A stretch of 56,156 bases of DNA from CAZABP01 sp964483245 (GTDB lineage: Bacteria > Planctomycetota > UBA1135 > UBA2386), in the NCBI GenBank assembly GCA_964483245.1, contig CAZABP010000030.1, positions 1 through 56,156 on the forward strand. Direction: 5' to 3'. Positions 1-9,971 of this stretch are shown here, piece after piece (the first letter of the stretch is position 1; each line of letters opens with the position of its first letter). The notes beneath the pieces were generated by a model that saw only the letters and a program-made list of their open reading frames with translations, was not told where the DNA came from and searched no databases. The position numbers and the translations under genes were made by a program.

Positions 1-120
1 GAGAAGTACATCCCGCACATCGGCCAGGCGCTGCAGGAGATCCTGGCGCTCGACGACAAGGCGGTCGATTCCACGGTCGAGAAGCTGACGTCCGTGCTGG
101 AGCGCAGCCGCAAACTCTGA
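1..120 (+). CDS. top6B: DNA topoisomerase VI subunit B, C-terminal fragment
   Basis: Frame 1 is open from the window edge to a TGA at 118-120 and encodes the last 39 residues of a protein, beginning EKYIPHIGQALQEIL. This matches the C-terminal tail of the GHKL-ATPase subunit of topoisomerase VI, which carries a YIPxIGxAL motif. The rest of the gene lies left of the window. The stop is 10 bases before the start of the A subunit, so the two form an operon in the usual B-A order. The call rests on a short segment but is strongly supported by the neighbour. Confidence 0.8.
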   Translation, partial: EKYIPHIGQALQEILALDDKAVDSTVEKLTSVLERSRKL

Positions 121-130
121 CGAGGCAACG

Positions 131-1297
131 ATGGCAACCAAGAAGCCGGGCCGGCGGCCGACGCCGAGCAAGAAGCAGCGCCAGCGTCCGATGACGAAGC
201 TGGACGAGGTGACCGTCCGAGAGATCCACGCCTGCGCGGAGAACGTGTACCGGCGCATCGACAAGCTCGAGAAGCCGGAGCTGAAGTTCCCCGAGCGGTC
301 GCTGCGCAACGCGCACTACGACAAGAAGGGCGGGTTCCGGATGGGGCGCGGGCGGATCGAACGCACGCTGACCGTCAACACCGTCAAGACGTTCGCACAG
401 ACGCTGAAGCTGATGGCGCTCAGCAAGGAGATGGTCGAGCAGGACGACTTTGCGACCAAGCGGGAGGCGTACTACGTCTCCAAGAACTGGGGCGACGCGA
501 AGTTCACCGAGCAGCCGGAGTCGGACGCCGTCATGGACGACATCGAGGCGCTGTTCAGCCTCGAAGGGGTCACGCGCGAGCAGCTGCGGTTCCGCCCCGA
601 AGAGCACGGCGGCAACGTCGCCGGCGAGCTGGTCGTCATCGACCGCGACCGCGAGACCGGGGCCGAGGAGCGGATCGACTGCACCAAGCAGGGGAGCGGG
701 TCGTATTCGATCCCCGCGTCGGTCGAGCACTTCAAGTTCGAGACCAAGGCCAGGTTCATGCTCGTCATCGAGACCGGCGGCATGTTCGCGCGGCTGCACG
801 AGCACAAGTACTGGCGCACCCAGAACTGCATCATCATCGGCACCAGCGGCGTGCCGACGCGCTCGACGCGGCGGTTCATCCGCAAGCTGTCGGACGACAA
901 GAGCCTGCCGGTCTATGCGTTCAACGACTGCGATCCGTACGGGATCTCCAACATCTACCGCACGCTGAAGGTCGGCTCCGGCAACGCGGTGCACCTGAAC
1001 CAGTTCTTCTGCGTGCCGCAGGCGCGGTATCTCGGCGTCACGCCGCAGGACATCCTCGACTTCGAGCTCGAGGATGCGACGCACCCGCTCAAGGACGTCG
1101 ACGTCAAGCGTGCCAAGGATGCGCTGAAGAACGACCCGTTCTTCCAGGCACACAAGGAGTGGCAGAAGGCGATCGAGCAGATGCTCAAGATGGGTGTGCG
1201 CGCCGAACAGCAGGCACTCGCCAAGTGGGGGCTCAACTTCGTCATCGACGAGTACCTGCCGCGCAAGCTCGCGCATCCCGAGAAGTTCCTCCCGTGA
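131..1297 (+). CDS. top6A: DNA topoisomerase VI subunit A (Spo11-type)
   Basis: This 388-residue protein is the DNA-cutting subunit of a type IIB topoisomerase, which passes one duplex through another using ATP bound by subunit B. A winged-helix region holds the catalytic tyrosine in the motif TKREAYY (Tyr114/Tyr115). A Toprim domain follows, with its metal-binding acids visible as Glu214 in LVIETGG and Asp266/Asp268 in NDCDPYG. The length matches the family. The lysine-rich first 20 residues look like a disordered tail. Topoisomerase VI is typical of archaea and plants and is sporadic in bacteria. All catalytic residues are intact, so the enzyme should be active. It is co-transcribed with subunit B just upstream. 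Confidence 0.93.
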   Translation: MATKKPGRRPTPSKKQRQRPMTKLDEVTVREIHACAENVYRRIDKLEKPELKFPERSLRNAHYDKKGGFRMGRGRIERTLTVNTVKTFAQTLKLMALSKEMVEQDDFATKREAYYVSKNWGDAKFTEQPESDAVMDDIEALFSLEGVTREQLRFRPEEHGGNVAGELVVIDRDRETGAEERIDCTKQGSGSYSIPASVEHFKFETKARFMLVIETGGMFARLHEHKYWRTQNCIIIGTSGVPTRSTRRFIRKLSDDKSLPVYAFNDCDPYGISNIYRTLKVGSGNAVHLNQFFCVPQARYLGVTPQDILDFELEDATHPLKDVDVKRAKDALKNDPFFQAHKEWQKAIEQMLKMGVRAEQQALAKWGLNFVIDEYLPRKLAHPEKFLP

Positions 1298-1303
1298 TCC
1301 GCG

Positions 1304-1371
1304 CGTAGTCCGCCGCGCAGGTGTCTGACACCAACTGTTCGTTTCTAAGGAGACACCTACGCAGCGGTCAT
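1304..1371. repeat. Palindromic intergenic element, copy 1
   Basis: The element has two conserved arms around a variable 18-base centre. The left arm is 1304-1332 and contains AGGTGTCTGACACC. The right arm is 1351-1371, beginning AGACACCTACGCAGCGG. The same arms recur at 14845-14873 and 14898-14918 with a different centre. AGGTGTC and GACACCT pair as an inverted repeat, so the RNA can fold. It lies between convergent genes (top6A and the DUF434 gene) and touches the DUF434 stop codon, so it may act as a two-way terminator. It resembles REP-type elements, but no transposase is nearby. Confidence 0.75.
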
Positions 1372-2090
1372 CCCGGGCGCAGGTCGACGATCCACGCGTC
1401 CGGCGCGCAGGCGGCGACGAGCTCCGGTGCCACGTTGCACCAGGCGGCGCAGCGATCGAGCACGGCGGAGTCGGCGGTCACGATCGGGGTGCGACTGTCG
1501 CGCAGCACGCGGTCGGCGCTCGGGACCAGCTCGACGCGCCAGTTCCAGCGGCGCTCTGAGGAGAGGTGGCGGAGCAACACCGCGAGACGCGCGCTGTTGC
1601 CGACCGGTTCGTCGAGCAGCCAGTGGACGGATGTGACGCCGGCCGCAGCGACGTGGTCGCCGATCGCCTCGGCCGCGCGGATCGTCTCGGCGACGCGCTT
1701 CCAACTCCCGTGCAGGCTGGCGAGGTCGCGCAGGCATTGATCGCGCGCGCGCAACAGGACGCCGCCAGCGAACGCCGCCTCGATCGTCGTCAGCAGGTTG
1801 AACCCGTCGATGCGCAGCTCCGCGCCGCCGACGTCGGCCAATGGCAGGCAGCGCGCCGCGCGCGCGGAGAGCTGCGCGTCGCTGCAGGCGCAGCGCGCGA
1901 CCGCGATCCGCTGCCGCGCGGTCAGTGCGTGGCGGTCACCGACCAGCTTGCGGGCCGAATCCTCCGCGTAGCCCCGCCCGAGCAACCAGCTCAGCTCGGC
2001 GACGGCCGTGCGCAGCGCCGGCACACGCTCCGGCGCGAACAGCTCCGGGTCGTCGGGATGCGGGCCGCGGTGCCGGCGCCGGTCGGGCAT
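1368..2090 (-). CDS. DUF434 domain protein
   Basis: The 240-residue product matches the DUF434 family along its length. Visible family features are the LTARQRIAVAR segment near residue 56, IDGFNLLTTIEAA at 94-106, RDLASLHGSW near 121, VHWLLDEPVGNSARL near 155, and the final DRCAAWCN region. The IDGFN and LDEPVGNSARL motifs suggest a nucleotide- or metal-binding fold, but the family has no established function that I can state. The first 20 residues are poorly conserved, so the start could be slightly further in. It is divergent from the protease gene (51-base gap) and converges on top6A. Confidence 0.85.
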   Translation of the reverse strand: MPDRRRHRGPHPDDPELFAPERVPALRTAVAELSWLLGRGYAEDSARKLVGDRHALTARQRIAVARCACSDAQLSARAARCLPLADVGGAELRIDGFNLLTTIEAAFAGGVLLRARDQCLRDLASLHGSWKRVAETIRAAEAIGDHVAAAGVTSVHWLLDEPVGNSARLAVLLRHLSSERRWNWRVELVPSADRVLRDSRTPIVTADSAVLDRCAAWCNVAPELVAACAPDAWIVDLRPG

Positions 2091-2141
2091 CCGCGCATCG
2101 AACCATGCCGCGCACTCTTGCGGCCCGTCCTATCCGGGGTC

Positions 2142-3080
2142 ATGTCGAACCTCCGCACCCTGGCCGACGAGATCGCAGGCGTCGTCGAGAAAGCCGCCCC
2201 GGCGGTGCTGCACGTCCAGGTCCTGCCCGAGCGCGGCCGCGCGGTCGCGTCCGGCTCCGGCTTCCTGTTCACGCCGGACGGCTACGCGCTGACCAACCAC
2301 CACGTGGTGCGGGGGGCCACCGCAGTCGAAGCGACGCTGCCGGACGGCACGACCGCGCTGGCGGACGTCGTCGGCGCCGACCCCTGGACCGACCTGGCGC
2401 TGCTGCGGATCCCGGCGCCACGCACGTTGCCGGCACTCGAGCTCGGCGACTCGAACCGCCTGCGCGTCGGCGAGACGGTGCTGGCGCTCGGCTCGCCGTA
2501 CGGGCTGACCTCGAGCGTCACGGCTGGGATCGTGTCGGCGCTCGGCCGCTCGCTGCAGAGCCAGCTCGCCGGCCGCACGATCGAGGACGTGATCCAGACC
2601 GACGCCGCGCTGAACCCCGGCAACTCCGGCGGACCGCTGGTCGACGCCGACGCGCGCGTCGTCGGGATCAACACTGCGATCCTGCCGATCGCGCAGGGGC
2701 TCTGCTTCGCGGTGCCGGCCAACACGGCGACGCTGGTCGTCGGCGAGCTGCTGCAGCATGGCCGCGTGCGGCGTGCGATGCTCGGGATCGCGATCGAAGT
2801 CGTGCAGCTGCCGCCGCGGATCGCGGCCGAGCTCGGCCTGGCGACGCCGCGCGGGGTCGCGGTGCGCGGCGTGCAGCCTGGCACGCCGGCGGCAACCGCC
2901 GGTCTGCAGCCAGGAGACGTCATCGTCGCGATCGACGGCGCACCGGTCGCTTCGACGGCGGACCTGATGCGCGGTCTCGGCTATGCCGCGATCGGACGCG
3001 CGATCCCGCTGGTCGTGTCGCGCCGTGGGCGGCGCGCGGAGCTGACGGTGCAGCCGGTCGAGCTGCGCGAAGCCGCCTGA
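2142..3080 (+). CDS. HtrA/DegP-like serine protease with one PDZ domain
   Basis: The reading frame continues far upstream, but the family starts at ATG 2142 (MSNLRTLADEI), giving 312 residues. The trypsin-like triad is complete: His54 in TNHHVV, Asp84 in PWTDLALL and Ser162 in NPGNSGGPL. One PDZ domain covers about residues 205-305 (GVQPGTPAATAGLQPGDVI). HtrA proteases normally degrade or refold damaged proteins in the periplasm. This one begins directly with the protease fold and shows no signal peptide or membrane segment, so it is predicted to be cytosolic unless an upstream start is used. It stands alone on the plus strand between minus-strand genes. Confidence 0.9.
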   Translation: MSNLRTLADEIAGVVEKAAPAVLHVQVLPERGRAVASGSGFLFTPDGYALTNHHVVRGATAVEATLPDGTTALADVVGADPWTDLALLRIPAPRTLPALELGDSNRLRVGETVLALGSPYGLTSSVTAGIVSALGRSLQSQLAGRTIEDVIQTDAALNPGNSGGPLVDADARVVGINTAILPIAQGLCFAVPANTATLVVGELLQHGRVRRAMLGIAIEVVQLPPRIAAELGLATPRGVAVRGVQPGTPAATAGLQPGDVIVAIDGAPVASTADLMRGLGYAAIGRAIPLVVSRRGRRAELTVQPVELREAA

Positions 3081-3088
3081 CCGGCGCT

Positions 3089-4087
3089 TCAGAACACCTC
3101 GAACGCCCCCGCCCCACGCACGTCCGGCGGCGCGAGGTCCGGCACCAACGCGCCCCAGCAGAGCTTCATCTGTTGGGAGGTCCGCAGGAACGTGGCCTCC
3201 CCGAGCAACCCTGCGTGTTGATCCGCCGGATCCTGCACGACGACGACATCGATCTCCGGTGCCCGTGCCACGTCGAGGGCAGCCGCCAGGAACGTCGCCA
3301 GGAACTCCGCCGCCTGTGCGCGCTGCGCCGCCGCGACCGTGAGCCAGTCGATGTGCAGGTTGTGCCGCGGCCGGTGGTCCAGCACGTCGCGCTGCCGCGC
3401 GAGCAGCAACCCGACCAACCGCCCATCCACGCGCCACAGCCGCGCGAGCGAGCTCGGATCCGCGTCGGCCGGCAGCAGGCGCGCGAGCGTCGCGACGTCC
3501 GGCACCGTCGCGACGAGGCCCGGCGGCGCATTCGCCGCGAGCAGCGCGGCGCAATCGGCGAGGTCCGCTGCCGTCACCGGCGCGATCGGCACGCGCGTGC
3601 GCTGCGCCAAGGCGTGCGCCAACACGCGCGGCGTGCCGAGCCAGCGCCGGATCGGCGCGATTCCGATCAGCGTCACCCCGTTGCGCGCGTGCACGCGTTC
3701 GATCAGCCGGGTCTCCGGCCGGCCGGCTTCGAATGCGGTCAGGTAGTGCTGCACGCCGTCACCCCGCAGCGTCGCCAGCATCGCCCCGATCAGCCGCGGG
3801 CCGCCGCCCCACGCCGCGGCCTGCGGCGACACGGTCAGAAAACTCGTGTAGGCCGCGTCGGCGATCTCGCGGCCGAGCCGGCCGTGCCATGGCGCCGCCG
3901 CCATGAATCCGTGCAGCGCGTCGTCGATCCGCAGCTCGAGCAACCACTCCGGTCGCGCCCCGGGGCGCCATAGATACGACTCGAGCAGCTGCGCCGAGTA
4001 CCGCCAACACGGCCGCGGCCAATGCGCGTTCATCAGCCCGGCGACGGCGGCGAGGTCGCGCGCCGGAGCGACGACCGGCTCGCTCAT
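3089..4087 (-). CDS. GNAT-like acyltransferase, apparently two GNAT-type halves
   Basis: This 332-residue protein looks like a GCN5-related N-acetyltransferase, though motifs are diverged. In the first half, the stretch SFLTVSPQAAAWGGG followed by a helix resembles the strand-loop-helix that binds acyl-CoA in GNATs. The second half has an analogous NLHIDWLTVAAAQR segment and a final strand and loop. The ATG at 4087 overlaps the TGA of the upstream GHL10-type gene (ATGA), so it is the last gene of a five-gene operon for sugar or polysaccharide work. It may acylate a sugar made by the operon. The substrate cannot be read from the sequence, and remote homology searching could change the family call. 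Confidence 0.55.
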   Translation of the reverse strand: MSEPVVAPARDLAAVAGLMNAHWPRPCWRYSAQLLESYLWRPGARPEWLLELRIDDALHGFMAAAPWHGRLGREIADAAYTSFLTVSPQAAAWGGGPRLIGAMLATLRGDGVQHYLTAFEAGRPETRLIERVHARNGVTLIGIAPIRRWLGTPRVLAHALAQRTRVPIAPVTAADLADCAALLAANAPPGLVATVPDVATLARLLPADADPSSLARLWRVDGRLVGLLLARQRDVLDHRPRHNLHIDWLTVAAAQRAQAAEFLATFLAAALDVARAPEIDVVVVQDPADQHAGLLGEATFLRTSQQMKLCWGALVPDLAPPDVRGAGAFEVF

Positions 4088-5187
4088 TCGCGCGCGGCGG
4101 CGCGCAGCGCAGCCGGCCAACCGTCCGCCTGCCCCTTCGTCCCGAACACCTGCGCGTAGCTGAACACGCAATAGCCGCGGGCGCCGGCGCGCCGCGCCGC
4201 ATCGATCTGCCGCAACGTCTGCTCGGTCACGTCGTGCTTGTGCGTGCCGATGCCGATCACGACCGGCACATCGCTGATCGCCACCGCGTCCGCGGTCTGC
4301 CGGTCGAACGTCGCGTCGTCGGCCGTGTAGTTCATCGGGATCAACACGTCGACCAGACCGTTGCGCGACCAGCGCCCCCAATCCTGCTGCACCTTGGTGT
4401 AGGCGAGCTGACGGTCCGCGAACACCGCGGCCGACAGCAGGACCGGCCGCACGCGCCGCAGCTCGCGCCGGATCTCCGCGACGACCTCGGTCACCTGGTC
4501 CGCCTTCCAGCTCACGAACCGCAGCGGATCCTGCGCCGGCTCCGTGCCGGTCGCCGACGCGAACGCCGCGCGCGTCCTCGCATCCAGCGGATAGACCGGC
4601 CCATTGCCCTGGTCCGCGTCGGTGAAGCGGATGTAGTCGAGATGGATCCCGTCGACGGCGTAGCGCTCGGCGAGCTCGCGGCACAGCGACGCCAGATAGC
4701 TGCGGACTTCCGGCAGCGCCGGATTCAGACAGACGTAGTTCCGGTTCAGCGGCTCACGCTGGCCGGAGGTGTCGGCGAGGAACCAGTCCGGCCGGCTCGT
4801 CCAGAGCTGGCGCGGGTCCTGCGGCGGGTTCAGTCCGCGCCAGCCGGGCATCACGTTGATCCACGCGTGCAGCGCGAGTCCGCGCGCATGCGCCGCCGCG
4901 ACCGCGACCCCGAGCGGATCGAAGCCAGGATCCTGGAACCCGAACTGCTCGCCGAAGATCTCGATGTCCGAACGCCAGGCAACCGTCCCATTGCCGCGCA
5001 CCTGGAACATCACGGCCGTGAAGCCGGCGTTCCGCACGTCGTCCATGATCCGCTCGATGTCCGCGACGGTGCGGTAATCGAACCGCGTCACCCAGATCGC
5101 GGCACCCAACCCCGGCGCCGGCGCCGGCGGGGTCGAACAGGCGGCGAACCACGGGACGAGCAGCAATCGACCGAGCAGCCGTCGCAT
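4084..5187 (-). CDS. Glycosyl hydrolase-like (GHL10/DUF187 type) lipoprotein
   Basis: Starting at ATG 5187 the 367-residue product begins with a basic, hydrophobic signal ending in FAAC, which makes Cys17 the probable lipidated residue. The rest is a TIM-barrel protein of the glycosyl hydrolase-like 10 type. Visible family motifs are GFTAVMFQVRGNGT (strand 2), LHAWINVMPGWRG, LNPALPEVRSYL, DGIHLDYIRF, and VDVLIPMNY. The DGIHLDYIRF acids are the likely catalytic region. GHL10 proteins are thought to cleave or bind exported polysaccharides. The gene sits 4 bases after the acetyltransferase gene and overlaps the GNAT-like gene by 4 bases, suggesting a role in a cell-surface glycan made by this operon. 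Confidence 0.85.
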   Translation of the reverse strand: MRRLLGRLLLVPWFAACSTPPAPAPGLGAAIWVTRFDYRTVADIERIMDDVRNAGFTAVMFQVRGNGTVAWRSDIEIFGEQFGFQDPGFDPLGVAVAAAHARGLALHAWINVMPGWRGLNPPQDPRQLWTSRPDWFLADTSGQREPLNRNYVCLNPALPEVRSYLASLCRELAERYAVDGIHLDYIRFTDADQGNGPVYPLDARTRAAFASATGTEPAQDPLRFVSWKADQVTEVVAEIRRELRRVRPVLLSAAVFADRQLAYTKVQQDWGRWSRNGLVDVLIPMNYTADDATFDRQTADAVAISDVPVVIGIGTHKHDVTEQTLRQIDAARRAGARGYCVFSYAQVFGTKGQADGWPAALRAAARE

Positions 5188-5191
5188 CGTG

Positions 5192-5827
5192 TCAACTGTG
5201 CCGCGCGGTTCCTCCGGAACAAGGTTCGTGGCGCACGCCACCACCGTCGACGACGAGCTCGCCGTCGCCCGGACATGGATGGCGACCCTCGACGAGCCGC
5301 TCGCCCCGCCACACCACGGTGCCGTCGCGCGCGACGAGGCCGGCGAGCCGCGCCGGATTGCCGATCACGAGTGCGTGCGACGGCACGTCGGCGGTCACCA
5401 CCGCGCCCATTCCGACGACACAGAAGTCCCCGAGCGTGACGCCGGGACCGATCGTCGCGTTCGCGCCGATCGTGACGCCATCGCCAACGCGCGTGGGCAA
5501 CGTCGCGGCCGTCGGGGTCGAAGGTTGCAGCTTGCGCAGCTCCGGGTCCGCGGCGCGCGGGAACTTCTCATTGGTGAACACGACGTGCGCCGCGATCAGG
5601 CAGCCGCGTCCGATCGTGACACCGGTGCAGATCGAGACATGCCCGTTGATCTTGCAGAGGTCGCCGACGACGACGTCGTACGCGAGGTAGCTCTTCTCGC
5701 CGATGATGCAGTCCGCGCCGACGCGGGCTCCGCGCCGCAGATGCGCGTGGTCCCAGACCGCCGTGCGCGCACCGATCGTGACCCCCGGCTCGACCAGCGC
5801 GGTCGGATGCACGCTGGCGCTGCTCAC
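5192..5827 (-). CDS. Left-handed beta-helix N-acetyltransferase (WbpD/WlbB-like)
   Basis: The start is a GTG at 5827 that overlaps the stop of the oxidoreductase gene (GTGA), giving 211 residues. The product is built of hexapeptide repeats: SVHPTALVEPGVTIG, AVWDHAHLRRGARVG, KINGHVSICTGVTIG and CVVGMGAVVTADVPSHALVIGN. The segment AHVVFTNEKFPRA corresponds to the conserved VFTNDxxPR loop of enzymes that acetylate the 3-amino group of UDP-3-amino sugar uronates. With the aminotransferase and oxidoreductase just upstream it completes an oxidise, aminate, acetylate set for a UDP-activated acetamido sugar. The exact sugar is not determined. The last 30 residues are less conserved. Confidence 0.85.
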   Translation of the reverse strand: MSSASVHPTALVEPGVTIGARTAVWDHAHLRRGARVGADCIIGEKSYLAYDVVVGDLCKINGHVSICTGVTIGRGCLIAAHVVFTNEKFPRAADPELRKLQPSTPTAATLPTRVGDGVTIGANATIGPGVTLGDFCVVGMGAVVTADVPSHALVIGNPARLAGLVARDGTVVWRGERLVEGRHPCPGDGELVVDGGGVRHEPCSGGTARHS

Positions 5828-6810
5828 ACGTTCTCCCGCTGTGGCAGCGGTACCCAGCGGCCGAGCGTCGCCGAACGGTAGGCGGCTTCGACCGCGCGCA
5901 CCGAATCGAGCGCGTCGTCGTGACCGATCTGCGGCGCCGCCGTGCCGGCGATGACCGCCGCGAAGTTGGCGAGCTGCCGCGCCAGTGCCGCGCGCTTGTC
6001 GTAGCGCCCGCCGAACCGCTGCCACTGCGCTTCCCCCTGACGGCGGACCGCGCCACTGTCGAACCCCAGCCGCACCGTGCCGCGGCTGCCGCGGACCTCG
6101 CACCAGTGTTCGGTGAATGCCGGGGTCGACCAGGACATGTCGATCGTCGCGAGCACACCGCGCCGCGCTTCGGCAAGCACGTGGACCGTGTCCTCGACCG
6201 CGAGCGGCTGCACGCGGCGGCCGAAATGCGCGAACACGCGCTGGATCGGACCGGCGAACGCGCGCGCGACGTCGAACGCGTGCGCGCCATGATCGATCAA
6301 CACGCCCCCGCCGGAGATCGCTGGCTGCGCGTTCCAACGTTCCGCCATCGGAGTGTCGGCGCAGAACGTGATCACCACCTGCACCGGATCGCCGATCTCG
6401 CCATCGGCAACGAGCTGGCGTGCCATCGCGAGCTCCGGCAGATAGCGGAACTTGGAAGCCATCATGACCCGCCGATCACTGCGCCCGGCGGCGAGCAGGA
6501 TGCGCTGCGCCGCCGCCGACGTCAGCGCCAGCGGTTTCTCGCACAGCACGTGGACCCGGTGCTCGAGCAGCGCCTGCACCATCGGTTCGTGCAGCGCGGG
6601 CGGCGTCGCGACGACCGCCGCGTCGGGGGACTCTTCGGCCAGCAGCGCCGGCAGCTCGGCGAACACCGGTACCGCATGCTCCCGCTGCAGCTCGGCCCGC
6701 CGCGCCGCATCCGATTCCACGATCGCATGCAGCCGCCAGCGCGGCTCGGCTGCGATCGCGGCGATCCAATCGGCACCGATCCGGCCGGCGCCGATCAGCG
6801 CGATCGCCAT
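5824..6810 (-). CDS. Gfo/Idh/MocA family sugar oxidoreductase (WbpB-like role)
   Basis: The 328-residue protein starts at ATG 6810 with a Rossmann fold (MAIALIGAGRIG). The family signature CEKPLAL, with the lysine that contacts the nicotinamide, is near residue 97, and the C-terminal alpha/beta domain follows (GGGVLIDHGAHAFDV, with the conserved His). A GTG at 6831 would add seven residues. This family oxidises or reduces hydroxyls of sugars with NAD(P). Sandwiched between a DegT-type aminotransferase and a WbpD-like acetyltransferase, it probably makes the 3-keto sugar that is then aminated. The alternative is an inositol or other sugar dehydrogenase, because the family is broad. Confidence 0.85.
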   Translation of the reverse strand: MAIALIGAGRIGADWIAAIAAEPRWRLHAIVESDAARRAELQREHAVPVFAELPALLAEESPDAAVVATPPALHEPMVQALLEHRVHVLCEKPLALTSAAAQRILLAAGRSDRRVMMASKFRYLPELAMARQLVADGEIGDPVQVVITFCADTPMAERWNAQPAISGGGVLIDHGAHAFDVARAFAGPIQRVFAHFGRRVQPLAVEDTVHVLAEARRGVLATIDMSWSTPAFTEHWCEVRGSRGTVRLGFDSGAVRRQGEAQWQRFGGRYDKRAALARQLANFAAVIAGTAAPQIGHDDALDSVRAVEAAYRSATLGRWVPLPQRENV

Positions 6811-6846
6811 GACCGGGCCGCTGTCATCCACGCGTGCGTCCCCGCT

Positions 6847-8073
6847 TCATGCGAGCTCCGCGCAGCAGGCACGGATCGCGTGCCCGACCGCGTCGATGTG
6901 CACCGGCTGCAGACGTTCGTTCCATGGCAGCACGACGACCCCCGCCAGGAACGCACGGACCCCAGGGAACCCGGCGTCCGGGTCCGGCGGCTGCGTGCCT
7001 GCTGCGGCGTACGGCTCGTACAGGCGCGGCTCGTCGCGCCAACAGCGGAACAGCTCACAGGCGAACGCCGGCTGCCGCACGTAGTGCGGTTGCGCAGCGA
7101 TCCCGCGCGCCTGCAGCGCGGCACCGAGCGCCGTAGCACCGCCGCGGATCTGCTCCGGGTCGACCTGCAGCGCGAACCGCCAGTACGAATGCCCTGCTGG
7201 CGGCGGCAACGAGATCGCCGGCAGGTCGTGCAGCAGCGCGCGCAACCGGTCGGCCATCGCGCGGCGCTGCGCGATCATGCGCGGGAGCTTCCCCAGCTGC
7301 GCAAGCGCGACCGCGGCCTGCAGCTCGGTCCAACGCCCGTTGATCCCGACCCGGCGGTGATCCGGGGCGGCGCTGCCGTAGTCCCACCCCTTGTGCACGA
7401 ACAGCCGCGCCTGCTTCGCGATCGTCGCATCGCGGCTCGCGACGATCCCCCCCTCGCCGGCCGTGAGCTGCTTGCCCTGCTGCAGACTCCAACAGGCAAG
7501 GTCACCGAACGTGCCGGCGAGGCGGCCCTGGTGTTCGCTCAGATAGGCCTGCGCGCAGTCCTCGATCAGCACGACGCCGCGGTCGTGGCAGAGCGCGGCG
7601 ATCGCGTCGATCTCGCAGGGCGCGCCGAACAGGTGCGTCGCGATCACGGCGCGTGTCGATGGCCGCAGCGCCGCGGCGATCGAAGCCGCGGTCACGTTGC
7701 CGGTCGCCGCATCGACGTCGGCGAACTGCGGGATCGCGCCTTCGTACAGGATCGGCAGGATCGCGCCCATGTCGGTGACCGGCGTCGTCACGACCTCGTC
7801 GCCGGCACGCAGCCGCAGCGTCGCGAGCGCGGCGTGCACCGCGGTCGACCCGGAGCTGCAGGCGATCACGTGCGGGATCCCGGTCAGCGCGCCGAACTCA
7901 CGCTCGAAGCGCTGCGTGCAGCTCCCGGTCGCGGCGTTCAGTCTGCCGCTGCGGACGACTTCGGCCAGCAGCGCCAGCTCCTCGTCACCCAGATCGCGGC
8001 CGCTGCCGTCGCGATCGCTCGGCAGCTGCAGCGCTTCGCCGGCGACCGGCGCGGACTTCGTGGGACGGGACAC
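6847..8073 (-). CDS. DegT/DnrJ/EryC1/StrS sugar aminotransferase
   Basis: This 408-residue PLP enzyme transfers an amino group to a keto sugar. The Schiff-base lysine is Lys201 in SLQQGKQLTAGEGG. Asp172 in IEDCAQA holds the PLP ring nitrogen, and SSGSTAVHAAL near residue 73 binds phosphate. The SLQQ-K form of the active site also occurs in aminocyclitol aminotransferases, so the substrate could be a keto-inositol rather than a UDP-keto sugar. It is the first gene of a minus-strand operon that continues with the oxidoreductase (36-base gap), the acetyltransferase, the GHL10-type protein and the GNAT-like protein. The kinase gene ends 68 bases upstream. Confidence 0.88.
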   Translation of the reverse strand: MSRPTKSAPVAGEALQLPSDRDGSGRDLGDEELALLAEVVRSGRLNAATGSCTQRFEREFGALTGIPHVIACSSGSTAVHAALATLRLRAGDEVVTTPVTDMGAILPILYEGAIPQFADVDAATGNVTAASIAAALRPSTRAVIATHLFGAPCEIDAIAALCHDRGVVLIEDCAQAYLSEHQGRLAGTFGDLACWSLQQGKQLTAGEGGIVASRDATIAKQARLFVHKGWDYGSAAPDHRRVGINGRWTELQAAVALAQLGKLPRMIAQRRAMADRLRALLHDLPAISLPPPAGHSYWRFALQVDPEQIRGGATALGAALQARGIAAQPHYVRQPAFACELFRCWRDEPRLYEPYAAAGTQPPDPDAGFPGVRAFLAGVVVLPWNERLQPVHIDAVGHAIRACCAELA

Positions 8074-8141
8074 GATGCGGGGCGAGGACGGTATCCGTGG
8101 CCGAGCCCGGGCTCAACGCGCCCGGGGGCTCTCCGGCGCGA

Positions 8142-9809
<1,668 letters not shown>

Positions 9810-9971
9810 TACGCTCCTGCGCCGTGGAGCATCGGATCGGTGGTGGCGCCGCTTGAATGAAGACTGGACACGGAAGTGGAGATTCCGACGGTCGCGGCGG
9901 TCGGAGATCGGGACTGTCGCGGCATGGTCCATGACAGGGATGCTTCGGCGCGGGGCGGTTAGGCTCTGCGC

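Noticed and set aside
1841..3973. A 710-residue plus-strand frame overlapping the protease and GNAT genes
   Set aside because: Arg/Ala/Pro-rich sequence without domains, and it crosses genes with intact catalytic motifs on both strands.
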